Source: Desulfofundulus thermosubterraneus DSM 16057 (GTDB lineage Bacteria; Bacillota; Desulfotomaculia; Desulfotomaculales; Desulfovirgulaceae). From it: a stretch of 64,000 nt of DNA. Position numbers and translations under genes: made by a program. The notes below the pieces were generated by a model that was given only the letters and a program-made list of their open reading frames with translations, was not told the origin of the DNA and did not search any database. Each line of letters begins with the position of its first letter. The first letter of the stretch is position 1. The stretch covers positions 27,865-91,864 of the forward strand of contig NZ_FQZM01000011.1 in assembly GCF_900142025.1 (NCBI RefSeq), written 5' to 3'. Below are positions 8,873 through 16,058 of this stretch, in pieces.

Positions 8873-9035
8873 GATTAAGTGTGCATACCGACAAAAAATA
8901 TGAGGAGGAATTAAAAGAGCTGCAAGGGAGAGATTTAGTTGTTTTAAGTATTTGCAGAATCAACCTGTTGTACCTGTACTAACTGTTTTTCAACGAGCAC
9001 ATTTTCATTCAATTATTATATGAGGAGGAAGAAAT
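8873..9035 (+). other. Gap between acyl kinase and gldA-like gene with duplicated ribosome-site motif
   Basis: The string ATATGAGGAGGAA occurs twice, at about 8899-8911 and 9020-9032; the second is the ribosome-binding site of the next gene. The first is followed by an immediate stop (ATG AGG AGG AAT TAA), so it does not head a gene of useful length. Base composition drops from about 60 percent GC to AT-rich here, marking the edge of the low-GC pair that follows. Confidence 0.5.
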
Positions 9036-10139
9036 ATGAGCATCAAAATACTAATTTCTCCAAGTCGCTATGTGCAGGGCCCCGGGGCGATCCATTCCTT
9101 GGGTGAGCAGGTGAAAACCTTTGGGCAAAAAGCTTTCATAACTGGAGGAAAAACTGCCCTAAAAGAAACCCGTGGAGATATTGAAAAAAGTTTAAAGGAG
9201 CATAATGTAGATTCTGTATTTGAAGTATTTCGGGGAGAGTGTTGCGATAGCGAAATAGAGAGACTTAAAGCTGCTGCTACAGCAGCGGGGGCAGATTTCA
9301 TAGTTGCTGTAGGTGGCGGTAAAGTCATTGATGCAGGCAAAGCAGTTGCATGCTTAATGAATAAACCGGTTGTTATCGTTCCTACTATTGCTGCTACGGA
9401 TGCTCCATGTAGCGCCCTCGCGGTTATTTACACAGAAGAAGGTGTCTTTGATCGTTACTTTATCCTACCCCAAAACCCCAATCTGCTGGTTGTCGATACT
9501 GCCATTATTGCTAAAGCTCCGGTACGCTTCCTGGTTTCTGGTATGGGAGATGCTCTTGCAACCTGGTTTGAAGCTGATTCTTGTGCTAAATCTGCAGCAA
9601 AGAATATTCCTGGTGGGTATACTACCGTTACTGCATTAAACTTGGCACGACTCTGTTATGATATCCTGTTAGAATATGGAGAGGCTGCTAAGCTTGCCGT
9701 AGAAAGGGGAGTGGCAACACCAGCAGTTGAAAAGATAATAGAAGCCAACACGCTGCTTAGCGGTATTGGTTTTGAAAGCTCTGGCCTTGCAGCAGCTCAT
9801 GCTATTCATGATGGATTAACAGTGCTGGAAGAAACCCACCATAGCTATCATGGGGAAAAAGTTGCCTTCGGTACCCTGGCCCACCTGGTACTGGAAGACC
9901 GTCCGTGGGCAGAAATCAATGAGGTCCTGGATTTTTGCACGAGGGTCGGGCTTCCTGTAACTCTGGCGCAGATAGGGGTTACAGATCCTACCCCTGAAAA
10001 GATTATGCGCGTAGCTGAAAAGGTATGTGAACCTGGTATGATGGTTCACAATATGCCTTTCCCTGTGACACCACAGATGGTCTACAACGCAATATATGGT
10101 GCCGATGCTATTGGAAAAGCTTATCTCGCAAAAAGATAA
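9036..10139 (+). CDS. Glycerol-dehydrogenase-like iron-containing alcohol dehydrogenase
   Basis: A 367-aa NAD-linked dehydrogenase of the GldA family that interconverts glycerol and dihydroxyacetone or related diols and hydroxyketones. VGGGKVIDAGKAVA near residue 93 binds NAD; metal ligands are expected at the Asp of SGMGDALATWFEA and the His of HAIHDGL and HHSYHGEKV. In the BMC setting it could reduce or oxidise a diol-derived aldehyde and recycle NADH, but no encapsulation peptide is visible, so it may act outside the shell. Base use is clearly lower in GC than in the preceding genes: the 60 bases from 9121 hold 25 G+C against 40 in the 60 bases from 7021. This suggests separate acquisition. 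Confidence 0.88.
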   Translation: MSIKILISPSRYVQGPGAIHSLGEQVKTFGQKAFITGGKTALKETRGDIEKSLKEHNVDSVFEVFRGECCDSEIERLKAAATAAGADFIVAVGGGKVIDAGKAVACLMNKPVVIVPTIAATDAPCSALAVIYTEEGVFDRYFILPQNPNLLVVDTAIIAKAPVRFLVSGMGDALATWFEADSCAKSAAKNIPGGYTTVTALNLARLCYDILLEYGEAAKLAVERGVATPAVEKIIEANTLLSGIGFESSGLAAAHAIHDGLTVLEETHHSYHGEKVAFGTLAHLVLEDRPWAEINEVLDFCTRVGLPVTLAQIGVTDPTPEKIMRVAEKVCEPGMMVHNMPFPVTPQMVYNAIYGADAIGKAYLAKR

Positions 10140-10169
10140 TTCCCCTGGTAAAATCACTAAAAGAGAAAA

Positions 10170-10194
10170 GCCGGAGCGAATTTTTCGCTCCGGC
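10170..10194 (+). other. Perfect 11-bp hairpin between gldA-like gene and DUF1097 gene
   Basis: GCCGGAGCGAA and TTCGCTCCGGC are perfect inverted repeats around a 3-base loop. On the + strand no T-run follows, so it is a poor terminator there and may instead trim or stabilise the mRNA. On the - strand it is followed by CTTTTCTCTTTTAG. Confidence 0.7.
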
Positions 10195-10221
10195 CCCACA
10201 AAATACAGGAGGTAATTTAAG

Positions 10222-10686
10222 ATGCAGTTTTTCCCCCTTGCTTTAAGTATAGCAGTTCTGGCAGGAATTTGGACATATTTTTCTGGCCAATTTAATCTTC
10301 TTACCTGGCCTGCTTTTGTAGGTTGGGCACTGTTTTTTGCTTCCGGGGGTAATGCAGAGTCGGTTAAAAAGACGTTTTTCCCATCGGTTTGCGGTGTAAT
10401 CCTGGGTTATTTAGCGGTGATCTGCGCCCCATACCTGGGTGGTCCCGCATTGGGGGTTGCTGTCGGAGTAACGATTATTGCATTCATTATGGTTATGCTT
10501 GCCCCGATTGATATTTTTGCTTTCGTACCGGCACAGTTTGCGTGCTGTGCAGCATTTTTTGGAACTGGTGCTAAGTTTTGGCCAACGATAATTCCGCTCG
10601 TCACCGGGATAGGATTAGGATACATTTCCGCTATATTACCCAATTTATTTACTAAACAGGGTAAAAAGGATTCCGCAGCTCATTAG
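10222..10686 (+). CDS. DUF1097 family membrane protein
   Basis: A 154-aa integral membrane protein with about five hydrophobic helices (for example LALSIAVLAGIWTYF, SVCGVILGYLAVICAPYL, AVGVTIIAFIMVMLAP and IIPLVTGIGLGYISAILP). It matches the DUF1097 family, often encoded near ethanolamine and other BMC loci and suspected to move a small substrate. AGGAGG at 10208-10213 precedes the ATG. It shares low GC with the gldA-like gene and is followed by a strong terminator. Transport of the diol or another substrate is an inference from context. Confidence 0.8.
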   Translation: MQFFPLALSIAVLAGIWTYFSGQFNLLTWPAFVGWALFFASGGNAESVKKTFFPSVCGVILGYLAVICAPYLGGPALGVAVGVTIIAFIMVMLAPIDIFAFVPAQFACCAAFFGTGAKFWPTIIPLVTGIGLGYISAILPNLFTKQGKKDSAAH

Positions 10687-10729
10687 GATAATTTTAATTA
10701 TCAAATTTTTATGACCTCAAAAAATCTTT

Positions 10730-10764
10730 GCCTTCAGCTGGAAATGATCCGCTGAAGGCTTTTT
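10730..10764 (+). terminator. Rho-independent terminator after DUF1097 gene
   Basis: GCCTTCAGC (10730-10738) pairs with GCTGAAGGC (10751-10759) around a 12-base loop, followed by TTTTT. It ends the BMC operon. Confidence 0.88.
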
Positions 10765-10789
10765 ACATAATTTACTGACAGTCTTTCCG

Positions 10790-10818
10790 TTGACTATGAC
10801 GTAACAATGTTTAATAAT
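10790..10818 (+). promoter_or_regulatory. Sigma-A-type promoter for PocR kinase gene
   Basis: TTGACT at 10790-10795 and AATAAT at 10813-10818 with a 17-base spacer. The -10 region overlaps an inverted copy (AATGTTTA, 10806-10813) of the repeat core found downstream at 10834-10859. Confidence 0.6.
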
Positions 10819-10833
10819 TTAATTGTTAGCAAT

Positions 10834-10859
10834 ATAAGTAAACATTATAAGTAAACATT
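10834..10859 (+). repeat. Two perfect tandem 13-bp repeats upstream of the kinase gene
   Basis: ATAAGTAAACATT occurs twice back to back (10834-10846 and 10847-10859). A third, inverted core copy overlaps the promoter. Direct repeats of this kind near a two-component operon are candidate binding sites for the AraC-type regulator encoded downstream; this role is inferred. Confidence 0.8.
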
Positions 10860-10890
10860 CTAAATCGCAATGAAAAAGAAGGGGTTCCGG

Positions 10891-12117
10891 ATGGCTGAGT
10901 ACGTTTATGGCCTGCCGGTGCAGGGCTATCTGAGGGAATTAGTGGCAGTATCCCTGCTGCAGGAGGTCGTGGATAAATTTGCCAGAGCCACGGGTGTTGC
11001 GGCCATCGTGGTGGACGTGGACGGAACACCCATCACCAAGCCCAGTAATTTCACCGCCTTTTGCCGTTTGGTGCGCTCCTCGCCGGTTGGTGAGAAAGGG
11101 TGTTATGAATCGGATCGGCGTGTAGGTGAGGCGGCAGCCAAGTGGAAAAGCCTCAGCCTGCACCAGTGCCACTGTACTTTGATCGATATGGCGGCCCCGC
11201 TAATTGTGGACGGCGTGTACTGGGGAGCGGTACTTTGCGGGCAGGTATTGCTGGAGCCTCCGCAGGAGGAGCAGATTAAGCAGGTTCGGCAGGTGGCCCG
11301 CCAGTACGGGCTGGACGAAGAAAAAATGTGCGCTGCGCTGCACAAGATAGAGGTGGTTACGGAGGAAAAAATCCGGGCTGCCGGAGAACTTTTGCAAATA
11401 GTGGCCAATTATATTGTCGAGATGAGCGTATCACGCATTACCAGCCAACGTCTCACCCGGCAGCTTAAAGAAAAGGCCGATATGGAACGGGTGATGCACC
11501 AGCTGGAACTGCGTGCCCTGCAGTCCCAGGTTAACCCCCACTTCCTGTTTAACACACTCAATGCTGCCTGCCGGCTGGCCATGATTGAAGGGGCCTCCCA
11601 GACCGAAGAATTGATCTATGCGCTGTCCGGGCTGCTCCGGTACACTCTGCGCAAGATAGACCAGATGGTTTCCCTTCGGGAGGAGCTGGAACATATTACT
11701 AACTATTTGTTTATCCAGAGAACACGGTATGGGAATCATATTAAAGTTAAAATTCACGCCCAACCCGAAGCGTTGAATGCCATGATTCCCCTGATGACCC
11801 TGCAGCCGCTGGTCGAGAACGCCATCGTGCACGGCCTGGAACTCAAAGAGGACGGGGGAACCATATTCATCAACGCCCGGTGTTTTGGAGAAAGGATATG
11901 CATTGAAGTTCGCGATACCGGGCTGGGGATGGAACCGGGGGTGGCGAGCCAGGTCCTGGAAGGTAACCGGTCCGGGCTCGGACATACCACCGGCCTCGGT
12001 TTAAGCAATGTGCACCAGAGGTTGCGGCACTGCTTCGGCGAGAAATACGGCCTGGAAATTTTTAGTTCGCCTGGAGAAGGGACGACAGTGAAAGTCTGGA
12101 TTCCCTTAAAGAGTTGA
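10891..12117 (+). CDS. PocR-domain sensor histidine kinase (LytS type)
   Basis: Senses a small ligand through an N-terminal PocR domain and phosphorylates the adjacent response regulator. The PocR region (residues about 15-175) includes SLLQEVVDKFARATGVAAIVV and cysteine-bearing segments FCRLVRSS, KGCYESDR and HQCHCTLIDMAAP, typical of this sensor of diols and related compounds. The kinase half has the His_kinase box NPHFLFNTLN with H217, followed by the HATPase domain (LVENAIVHGLE, DTGLGM). No membrane segment is seen, so it is cytosolic. ATG at 10891 is chosen because GAAGGGG lies 6 bases upstream; the in-frame ATG at 10870 lacks a site. Confidence 0.9.
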   Translation: MAEYVYGLPVQGYLRELVAVSLLQEVVDKFARATGVAAIVVDVDGTPITKPSNFTAFCRLVRSSPVGEKGCYESDRRVGEAAAKWKSLSLHQCHCTLIDMAAPLIVDGVYWGAVLCGQVLLEPPQEEQIKQVRQVARQYGLDEEKMCAALHKIEVVTEEKIRAAGELLQIVANYIVEMSVSRITSQRLTRQLKEKADMERVMHQLELRALQSQVNPHFLFNTLNAACRLAMIEGASQTEELIYALSGLLRYTLRKIDQMVSLREELEHITNYLFIQRTRYGNHIKVKIHAQPEALNAMIPLMTLQPLVENAIVHGLELKEDGGTIFINARCFGERICIEVRDTGLGMEPGVASQVLEGNRSGLGHTTGLGLSNVHQRLRHCFGEKYGLEIFSSPGEGTTVKVWIPLKS

Positions 12118-12138
12118 TGGTTCCGGAAGGGGATTTTT

Positions 12139-13773
12139 ATGAACAATGCGAATGAAATGAGTCTTCTGGTTGTTGACGACGAGCACCTCGAAAGGCAGGC
12201 CATCCGCCTGATTCTTGAACGGGCAGAAGAACCAATCAAAGTGGTGGGTGAAGCAAGGAACGGCCGCCAGGCTGTACAGATGGCTGAGGAGCTGCGGCCG
12301 GACATCATTTTGCTGGATATTAAGATGCCCGGTATGGACGGGTTGACCGCCGCACGGGAAATCCGAAAAATTTTACCTGCCAGTGCCATTATTTTCCTTA
12401 CCGCTTACAACGAATTTGATTATGTCCAGGAAGCCCTGCGCATCGGGGTGTGCGATTTCCTGCTCAAGCCCATTCGTACCCAGGAACTGGTAGATGTATT
12501 GAGAAATACGCGGCTCCAGCTTTTGAGGGAGCGCCAAGAGCAGAGTGAACATAAAAGGTTGCAGGAACAACTGACCGAGGCTCTCCCCTGGCTGCGGGTT
12601 AATCTCGGCCTGGGGCTTATCTGGGGTTTGTGGGAAGATCGGGCTGCAGTGGAACAGCAGGCCCGGCTGGTACGGCTGGAGGTGTTACCCCGGGTCGCTT
12701 TCGGTGTGTGCATGGAAAGCCGGCTCGAGGGTAATACTGCTTCTCTAACCAGGTTCGAGTTGCTCCGTTATCAATTGCAGCGGCTGGTGGAAGAAGTCTT
12801 GAACCGGCATCCCTGGGGGTTATGCCTGCCGATTAGTGACCGCATCTTGATAGGCCTGTGGGGGAACCAGGGGCCGGACCAGGAACAGAATCTTCGCCAG
12901 CTGGCGAACGATATTATTGAAACTGCTGCGGATCAGCTTTCCCTGGGGGTAACTGTCGGACTCTCTCGTTTTTGTGAGGATATAAGCCAGTTGCCCCATG
13001 CAGCCTGGGAGGCTCAAACCGCGGCCCATCTCGGTATGTTTTACCTGGGTCCGGAGCGGGTAGTTCATGTGGACGAGCTGGAGCATAAAAATGGCAAGGA
13101 TGAAATTGTTTACGCGGCCAGAGAAAGGGAATTGATAGAAGTCCTGCGCAGTGGCGATGCGGAAAAGGTTAGAAAGGTATTTCGAGAATTCCTGGTTTCT
13201 ATTTTTGACGGCCGGGGCACCGACCTTCATCTGATTAAAGCCCGTCTGATGACTGTGCTTGTGGCGTTCTCGCGCAGTATGGGCAGCTACGGGGATCTGA
13301 AGGAAGAAATGGTGCATGCTTATAACAAATTCGCCCGCCAGCTTTCCCTCTGCCTCTCGGTTGAAGAAATGGAAAACTGGCTCGTTGAGCTGGCCTTGAC
13401 GGGGAACGGCTGTTCCGGTGAGCACGGCGGCAAGCTGGTGACCGGGGCGGTTAAAAGAGCCCTGGCTTACATCCATGAAAACTACCAGCGGGAAATTTCA
13501 CTAACCGATCTGTCGCGAATAATTTTTCTGAGTCCGGATTATTTCAGCCGGGCTTTTAAAGAGCAGGTGGGATGTACTTTTTCAGAATACGTAATGCGCC
13601 TGCGGATTGAGAAGGCCAAGAAACTACTCGCCGAGACGGATTTGCCCGTGGGAGAAGTGGCGCAGCAGGTGGGATACCCCGATCCCAACTATTTCAGTCG
13701 GGTTTTTGGCCGTGCCATGGGTGTTCCTCCCAGTCGCTACCGGCAGATGATTACCGCCCGCCGGGGAGGATAG
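12139..13773 (+). CDS. AraC-family response regulator (YesN type)
   Basis: A 544-aa transcription factor with an N-terminal receiver domain (VVDDE, phospho-acceptor D60 in IILLDIKMPG, Lys in FLLKP), a long middle region of about 300 residues and a C-terminal AraC DNA-binding domain (ISLTDLSRIIFLSPDYFSRAFK and GEVAQQVGYPDPNYFSRVF, two helix-turn-helix units). It follows the kinase gene by 21 bases and is co-transcribed. Likely target is the BMC operon and perhaps its own promoter, where tandem repeats lie at 10834-10859. Confidence 0.92.
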   Translation: MNNANEMSLLVVDDEHLERQAIRLILERAEEPIKVVGEARNGRQAVQMAEELRPDIILLDIKMPGMDGLTAAREIRKILPASAIIFLTAYNEFDYVQEALRIGVCDFLLKPIRTQELVDVLRNTRLQLLRERQEQSEHKRLQEQLTEALPWLRVNLGLGLIWGLWEDRAAVEQQARLVRLEVLPRVAFGVCMESRLEGNTASLTRFELLRYQLQRLVEEVLNRHPWGLCLPISDRILIGLWGNQGPDQEQNLRQLANDIIETAADQLSLGVTVGLSRFCEDISQLPHAAWEAQTAAHLGMFYLGPERVVHVDELEHKNGKDEIVYAARERELIEVLRSGDAEKVRKVFREFLVSIFDGRGTDLHLIKARLMTVLVAFSRSMGSYGDLKEEMVHAYNKFARQLSLCLSVEEMENWLVELALTGNGCSGEHGGKLVTGAVKRALAYIHENYQREISLTDLSRIIFLSPDYFSRAFKEQVGCTFSEYVMRLRIEKAKKLLAETDLPVGEVAQQVGYPDPNYFSRVFGRAMGVPPSRYRQMITARRGG

Positions 13774-14141
13774 ACGTTGCTTTTTTCGTTTCAGTACTTA
13801 CCCACTGCCGTCCGGCACTGTTTGATGGGGTTTCCGTGAAGAATTTTTTTACTAATCAGAAAAGGATTTTCAGCTCTATACGTAGAAAAAGCACAACTTT
13901 AAAAACGATCCTGCTTTGACCCGGCACGCGCCCGCTTTTCATTAATTCTTCACCGTTTGTTCTTTGTTGTCCGGTAATTAACGCTGCAAAGATTGAGAGG
14001 AATAGTGAGTGTTGGGGCAGCACAGCTAATCCGGTCCGAAGCGTCAATTAAACTCAAAATACCGGGAACAGAGTCGTATTTTGGTGAGTGCTGGGCGGCA
14101 CCATAGCGGGACCACTGACATTTACGGCTTCGTTGAGGGGG
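13774..14141 (+). other. 368-base intergenic stretch, no gene seen
   Basis: This AT-rich stretch separates the BMC regulators from the cell-division/sporulation cluster. Reading frames in it are short and lack coding character. The sequence GTGAGTGCTGGGCGG near 14082 resembles the arm of the palindrome at 22109-22126. No RNA structure or clear promoter was recognised. Confidence 0.5.
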
Positions 14142-14507
14142 ATGTACTGGACGGTGGTTTCTTATACCCATCAAAGTGGAGGGTCTTTCCCGTTGCGGTC
14201 ACAGTCCGGGAGTGGGCGGCGGCGCCTGCGTTTCAACAAAAACCGGCTCCCCGGATTATTGGTGTTGGTACTTTTATGCTACCTTGTGCTATCATTTTTT
14301 TCCCAGTTTCACCGCCTGGATGCCATGCAGCAGGATCTGAAGCAGCTTCAGGCCCAGCTGGTGGAACTGCAAAAGAAAAATGCGGAGTTAAAACAGCAGC
14401 TGAAGACGGTACAGTCGGACGAATACATAGAACAGGTGGCCAGGGAACGCCTGGGCCTGGTGAAGCCGGGGGAGGCACGTATTGTACCGGTAAAGCCGGG
14501 GGAATAG
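14142..14507 (+). CDS. divIC: DivIC/FtsB septum formation initiator
   Basis: A bitopic division protein that helps assemble the septal machinery with DivIB and FtsL. It has a basic cytosolic N-terminus (RRRLRFNKNRL), one membrane helix (LPGLLVLVLLCYLVLSFF), then a leucine-heptad coiled coil (DAMQQDLKQLQAQLVELQKK) and the closing ERLGLVKPGEARIV typical of DivIC. Its place just before an S1-domain gene, spoIIE, tilS and ftsH is the conserved Firmicute order. ATG 14142 has GAGGGG almost touching it; GTG 14154 would have better spacing, so the true start may be there. Confidence 0.88.
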   Translation: MYWTVVSYTHQSGGSFPLRSQSGSGRRRLRFNKNRLPGLLVLVLLCYLVLSFFSQFHRLDAMQQDLKQLQAQLVELQKKNAELKQQLKTVQSDEYIEQVARERLGLVKPGEARIVPVKPGE

Positions 14508-14534
14508 CAGTTTCTTGTGTTATTAAAATCTTTC

Positions 14535-14564
14535 TTGACACTTACGCTTTTCCGGGCATATAAT
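14535..14564 (+). promoter_or_regulatory. Consensus sigma-A promoter for the S1-domain gene
   Basis: Perfect TTGACA (14535-14540) and perfect TATAAT (14559-14564) with an 18-base spacer, 43 bases before the next start codon. Confidence 0.85.
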
Positions 14565-14606
14565 TAACCAAGGTTTTCAGCAAAAAGGGAGGCAAAACCG
14601 CAGGTT

Positions 14607-14996
14607 ATGCCTGTAGAAGTAGGGAGCGTTTTGGAAGGCGTGGTGACCGGTATTGCTAACTTCGGGGCCTTTATTCAGCTTCCCGGTGGTGAAACCGGTC
14701 TGGTACACATTTCCGAAGTGGCTGATGAGTATGTAAAAGACATCAACCAGTTTTTAAAGGTTAATGATCGGGTGACGGTAAAGGTGATTTCCGTGGATTC
14801 CCGCGGGAAAATCGGGCTTTCCATCAGGCAGGCCAGGGATTCCGGGGAAAGGTCATCCCGGCGCAGGCGGTTTGAGCCTTCCTTTGAGGAAAAGCTGAGC
14901 CGTTTCCTTAAAGAAAGCGAAGAGCTGCAGCAGTCCCTGCGCAGGAGCCTTGATGCCAAGCGGGGCGGCCGGGGCTCCGGGAGGCGGTTTCTTTAG
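14607..14996 (+). CDS. yabR: S1 RNA-binding domain protein (YabR-like)
   Basis: A 129-aa protein whose first 75 residues form one S1 OB-fold domain (VGSVLEGVVTGIANFGAFI, GLVHISEVADEYV, VKVISVDSRGKIGLSIRQA). The rest is a highly charged tail (SSRRRRFEP, KRGGRGSGRRFL). The fold binds RNA and is found in ribosome-associated proteins such as YabR/general stress protein 13. It has its own consensus promoter and a terminator behind it, so it is monocistronic. Position after divIC matches the Bacillus order. Confidence 0.88.
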   Translation: MPVEVGSVLEGVVTGIANFGAFIQLPGGETGLVHISEVADEYVKDINQFLKVNDRVTVKVISVDSRGKIGLSIRQARDSGERSSRRRRFEPSFEEKLSRFLKESEELQQSLRRSLDAKRGGRGSGRRFL

Positions 14997-15031
14997 CACT
15001 GGTAAATAATCCGTATAAACTTGGTTATGAC

Positions 15032-15059
15032 AGCATTCCGAAAAAGGGAATGCTTTTTT
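15032..15059 (+). terminator. Rho-independent terminator after S1-domain gene
   Basis: AGCATTCC (15032-15039) pairs with GGAATGCT (15047-15054), followed by a run of T. Confidence 0.88.
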
Positions 15060-15087
15060 AGTGTTGGCCAGGGAAAGGGGTTTGGCT

Positions 15088-15993
15088 ATGCGCGTGGCGG
15101 TCATTGATATCGGCACCAATTCCACCCGTTTGCTGGTTGCCGACGTCCACCGGGAGAAAGTGGAACGGGTGGTTCATTTCGACCTGGTGACCACCAGGTT
15201 GGGGGAAGGAATTGGCTCCGGGTATTTGCACAAGGATGCCGTTGCCCGCACCTGTGAGACCTTAAAGCATTATCTGGAACGTATACACCCCTTGCAGGTG
15301 GAGTGTGTGGTGGCGGCGGCTACCAGTGCCGTGCGGGATGCCTGCAACCGGGAAGAGTTTCTGGAGGCGGCCCGCCGGGTCGGCCTGGAGGTAACGGTTC
15401 TTTCCGGTGAAGAGGAAGCCTATCTCAGTTATCTGGGGGTTCAGGCCGGGCTTGAGGTGGATGCGGCGGGGCTGGTGGTTATGGACGTTGGTGGCGGGAG
15501 CACCGAATTTATCTGGCAACGGGAGGGGTCCCTTTTTTGCCGCAGCGTCAATGTGGGAGCGGTGCGCATGACCGAGGGAGGGCATGACGATGCCGCCATC
15601 AGCCGTCTCCTCTCACCCACGCTGAACCAGGTTAGGTTCAGCTCTCCCCGGCGCCTGGTGGGGGTGGGCGGAACGGTTACCACGTGTGCGGCTATGGTGC
15701 AAAAACTGACGGTTTATGACCCGGCCCGGGTACACGGTTTCGTGCTTTCCCGTGCGGATGTGGAAAATATATTGGCTATTCTTTCCCGGTGCACTCTGGA
15801 AGAGCGACGCCGCCTGCCCGGGCTTCAGCCGGAAAGGGCCGATATTATCGCCGCGGGAGTGCGCATTGTGCGATTAGTGATGCGGGAACTGGACATGCCT
15901 TCCCTGCAGGTGAGTGAAACGGACATAATGCACGGTCTGGCCATCCAGGCCGCGTCCGGTGTCGAAAGAAAAAATGTTGTAATTTACCAATGA
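15088..15993 (+). CDS. Ppx/GppA family exopolyphosphatase/guanosine pentaphosphatase
   Basis: Hydrolyses the terminal phosphate of polyphosphate or pppGpp. The 301-aa protein has the ASKHA phosphate loops MRVAVIDIGTNSTRLLV at the start and VVMDVGGGSTEFIW near residue 135, plus AAATSAVRDACNREEF and GVGGTVTTCAAM. Length is that of the short, single-module Ppx/GppA form. ATG 15088 is chosen because GAAAGGGG lies 8 bases upstream. The end of the gene carries the Spo0A box of the spoIIE promoter. Confidence 0.9.
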   Translation: MRVAVIDIGTNSTRLLVADVHREKVERVVHFDLVTTRLGEGIGSGYLHKDAVARTCETLKHYLERIHPLQVECVVAAATSAVRDACNREEFLEAARRVGLEVTVLSGEEEAYLSYLGVQAGLEVDAAGLVVMDVGGGSTEFIWQREGSLFCRSVNVGAVRMTEGGHDDAAISRLLSPTLNQVRFSSPRRLVGVGGTVTTCAAMVQKLTVYDPARVHGFVLSRADVENILAILSRCTLEERRRLPGLQPERADIIAAGVRIVRLVMRELDMPSLQVSETDIMHGLAIQAASGVERKNVVIYQ

Positions 15994-16025
15994 TGACAAA
16001 AAAAGCCCACCCCCTGTACTATAAT
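15960..16025 (+). promoter_or_regulatory. Spo0A-type promoter of spoIIE: 0A box, -35 and -10 with 21-base spacer
   Basis: A perfect 0A box TGTCGAA lies at 15960-15966 inside the end of the preceding gene. An ATGACA -35 element (15993-15998) and a perfect TATAAT (16020-16025) are 21 bases apart. Bacillus spoIIE and spoIIG are known for such long spacers and Spo0A-P activation. TGACAAA at 15994-16000, one base from the 0A consensus, overlaps the -35. Confidence 0.75.
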
Positions 16026-16058
16026 TTTCAATTGAGGGACTGATAAGGGGTGGCATTT

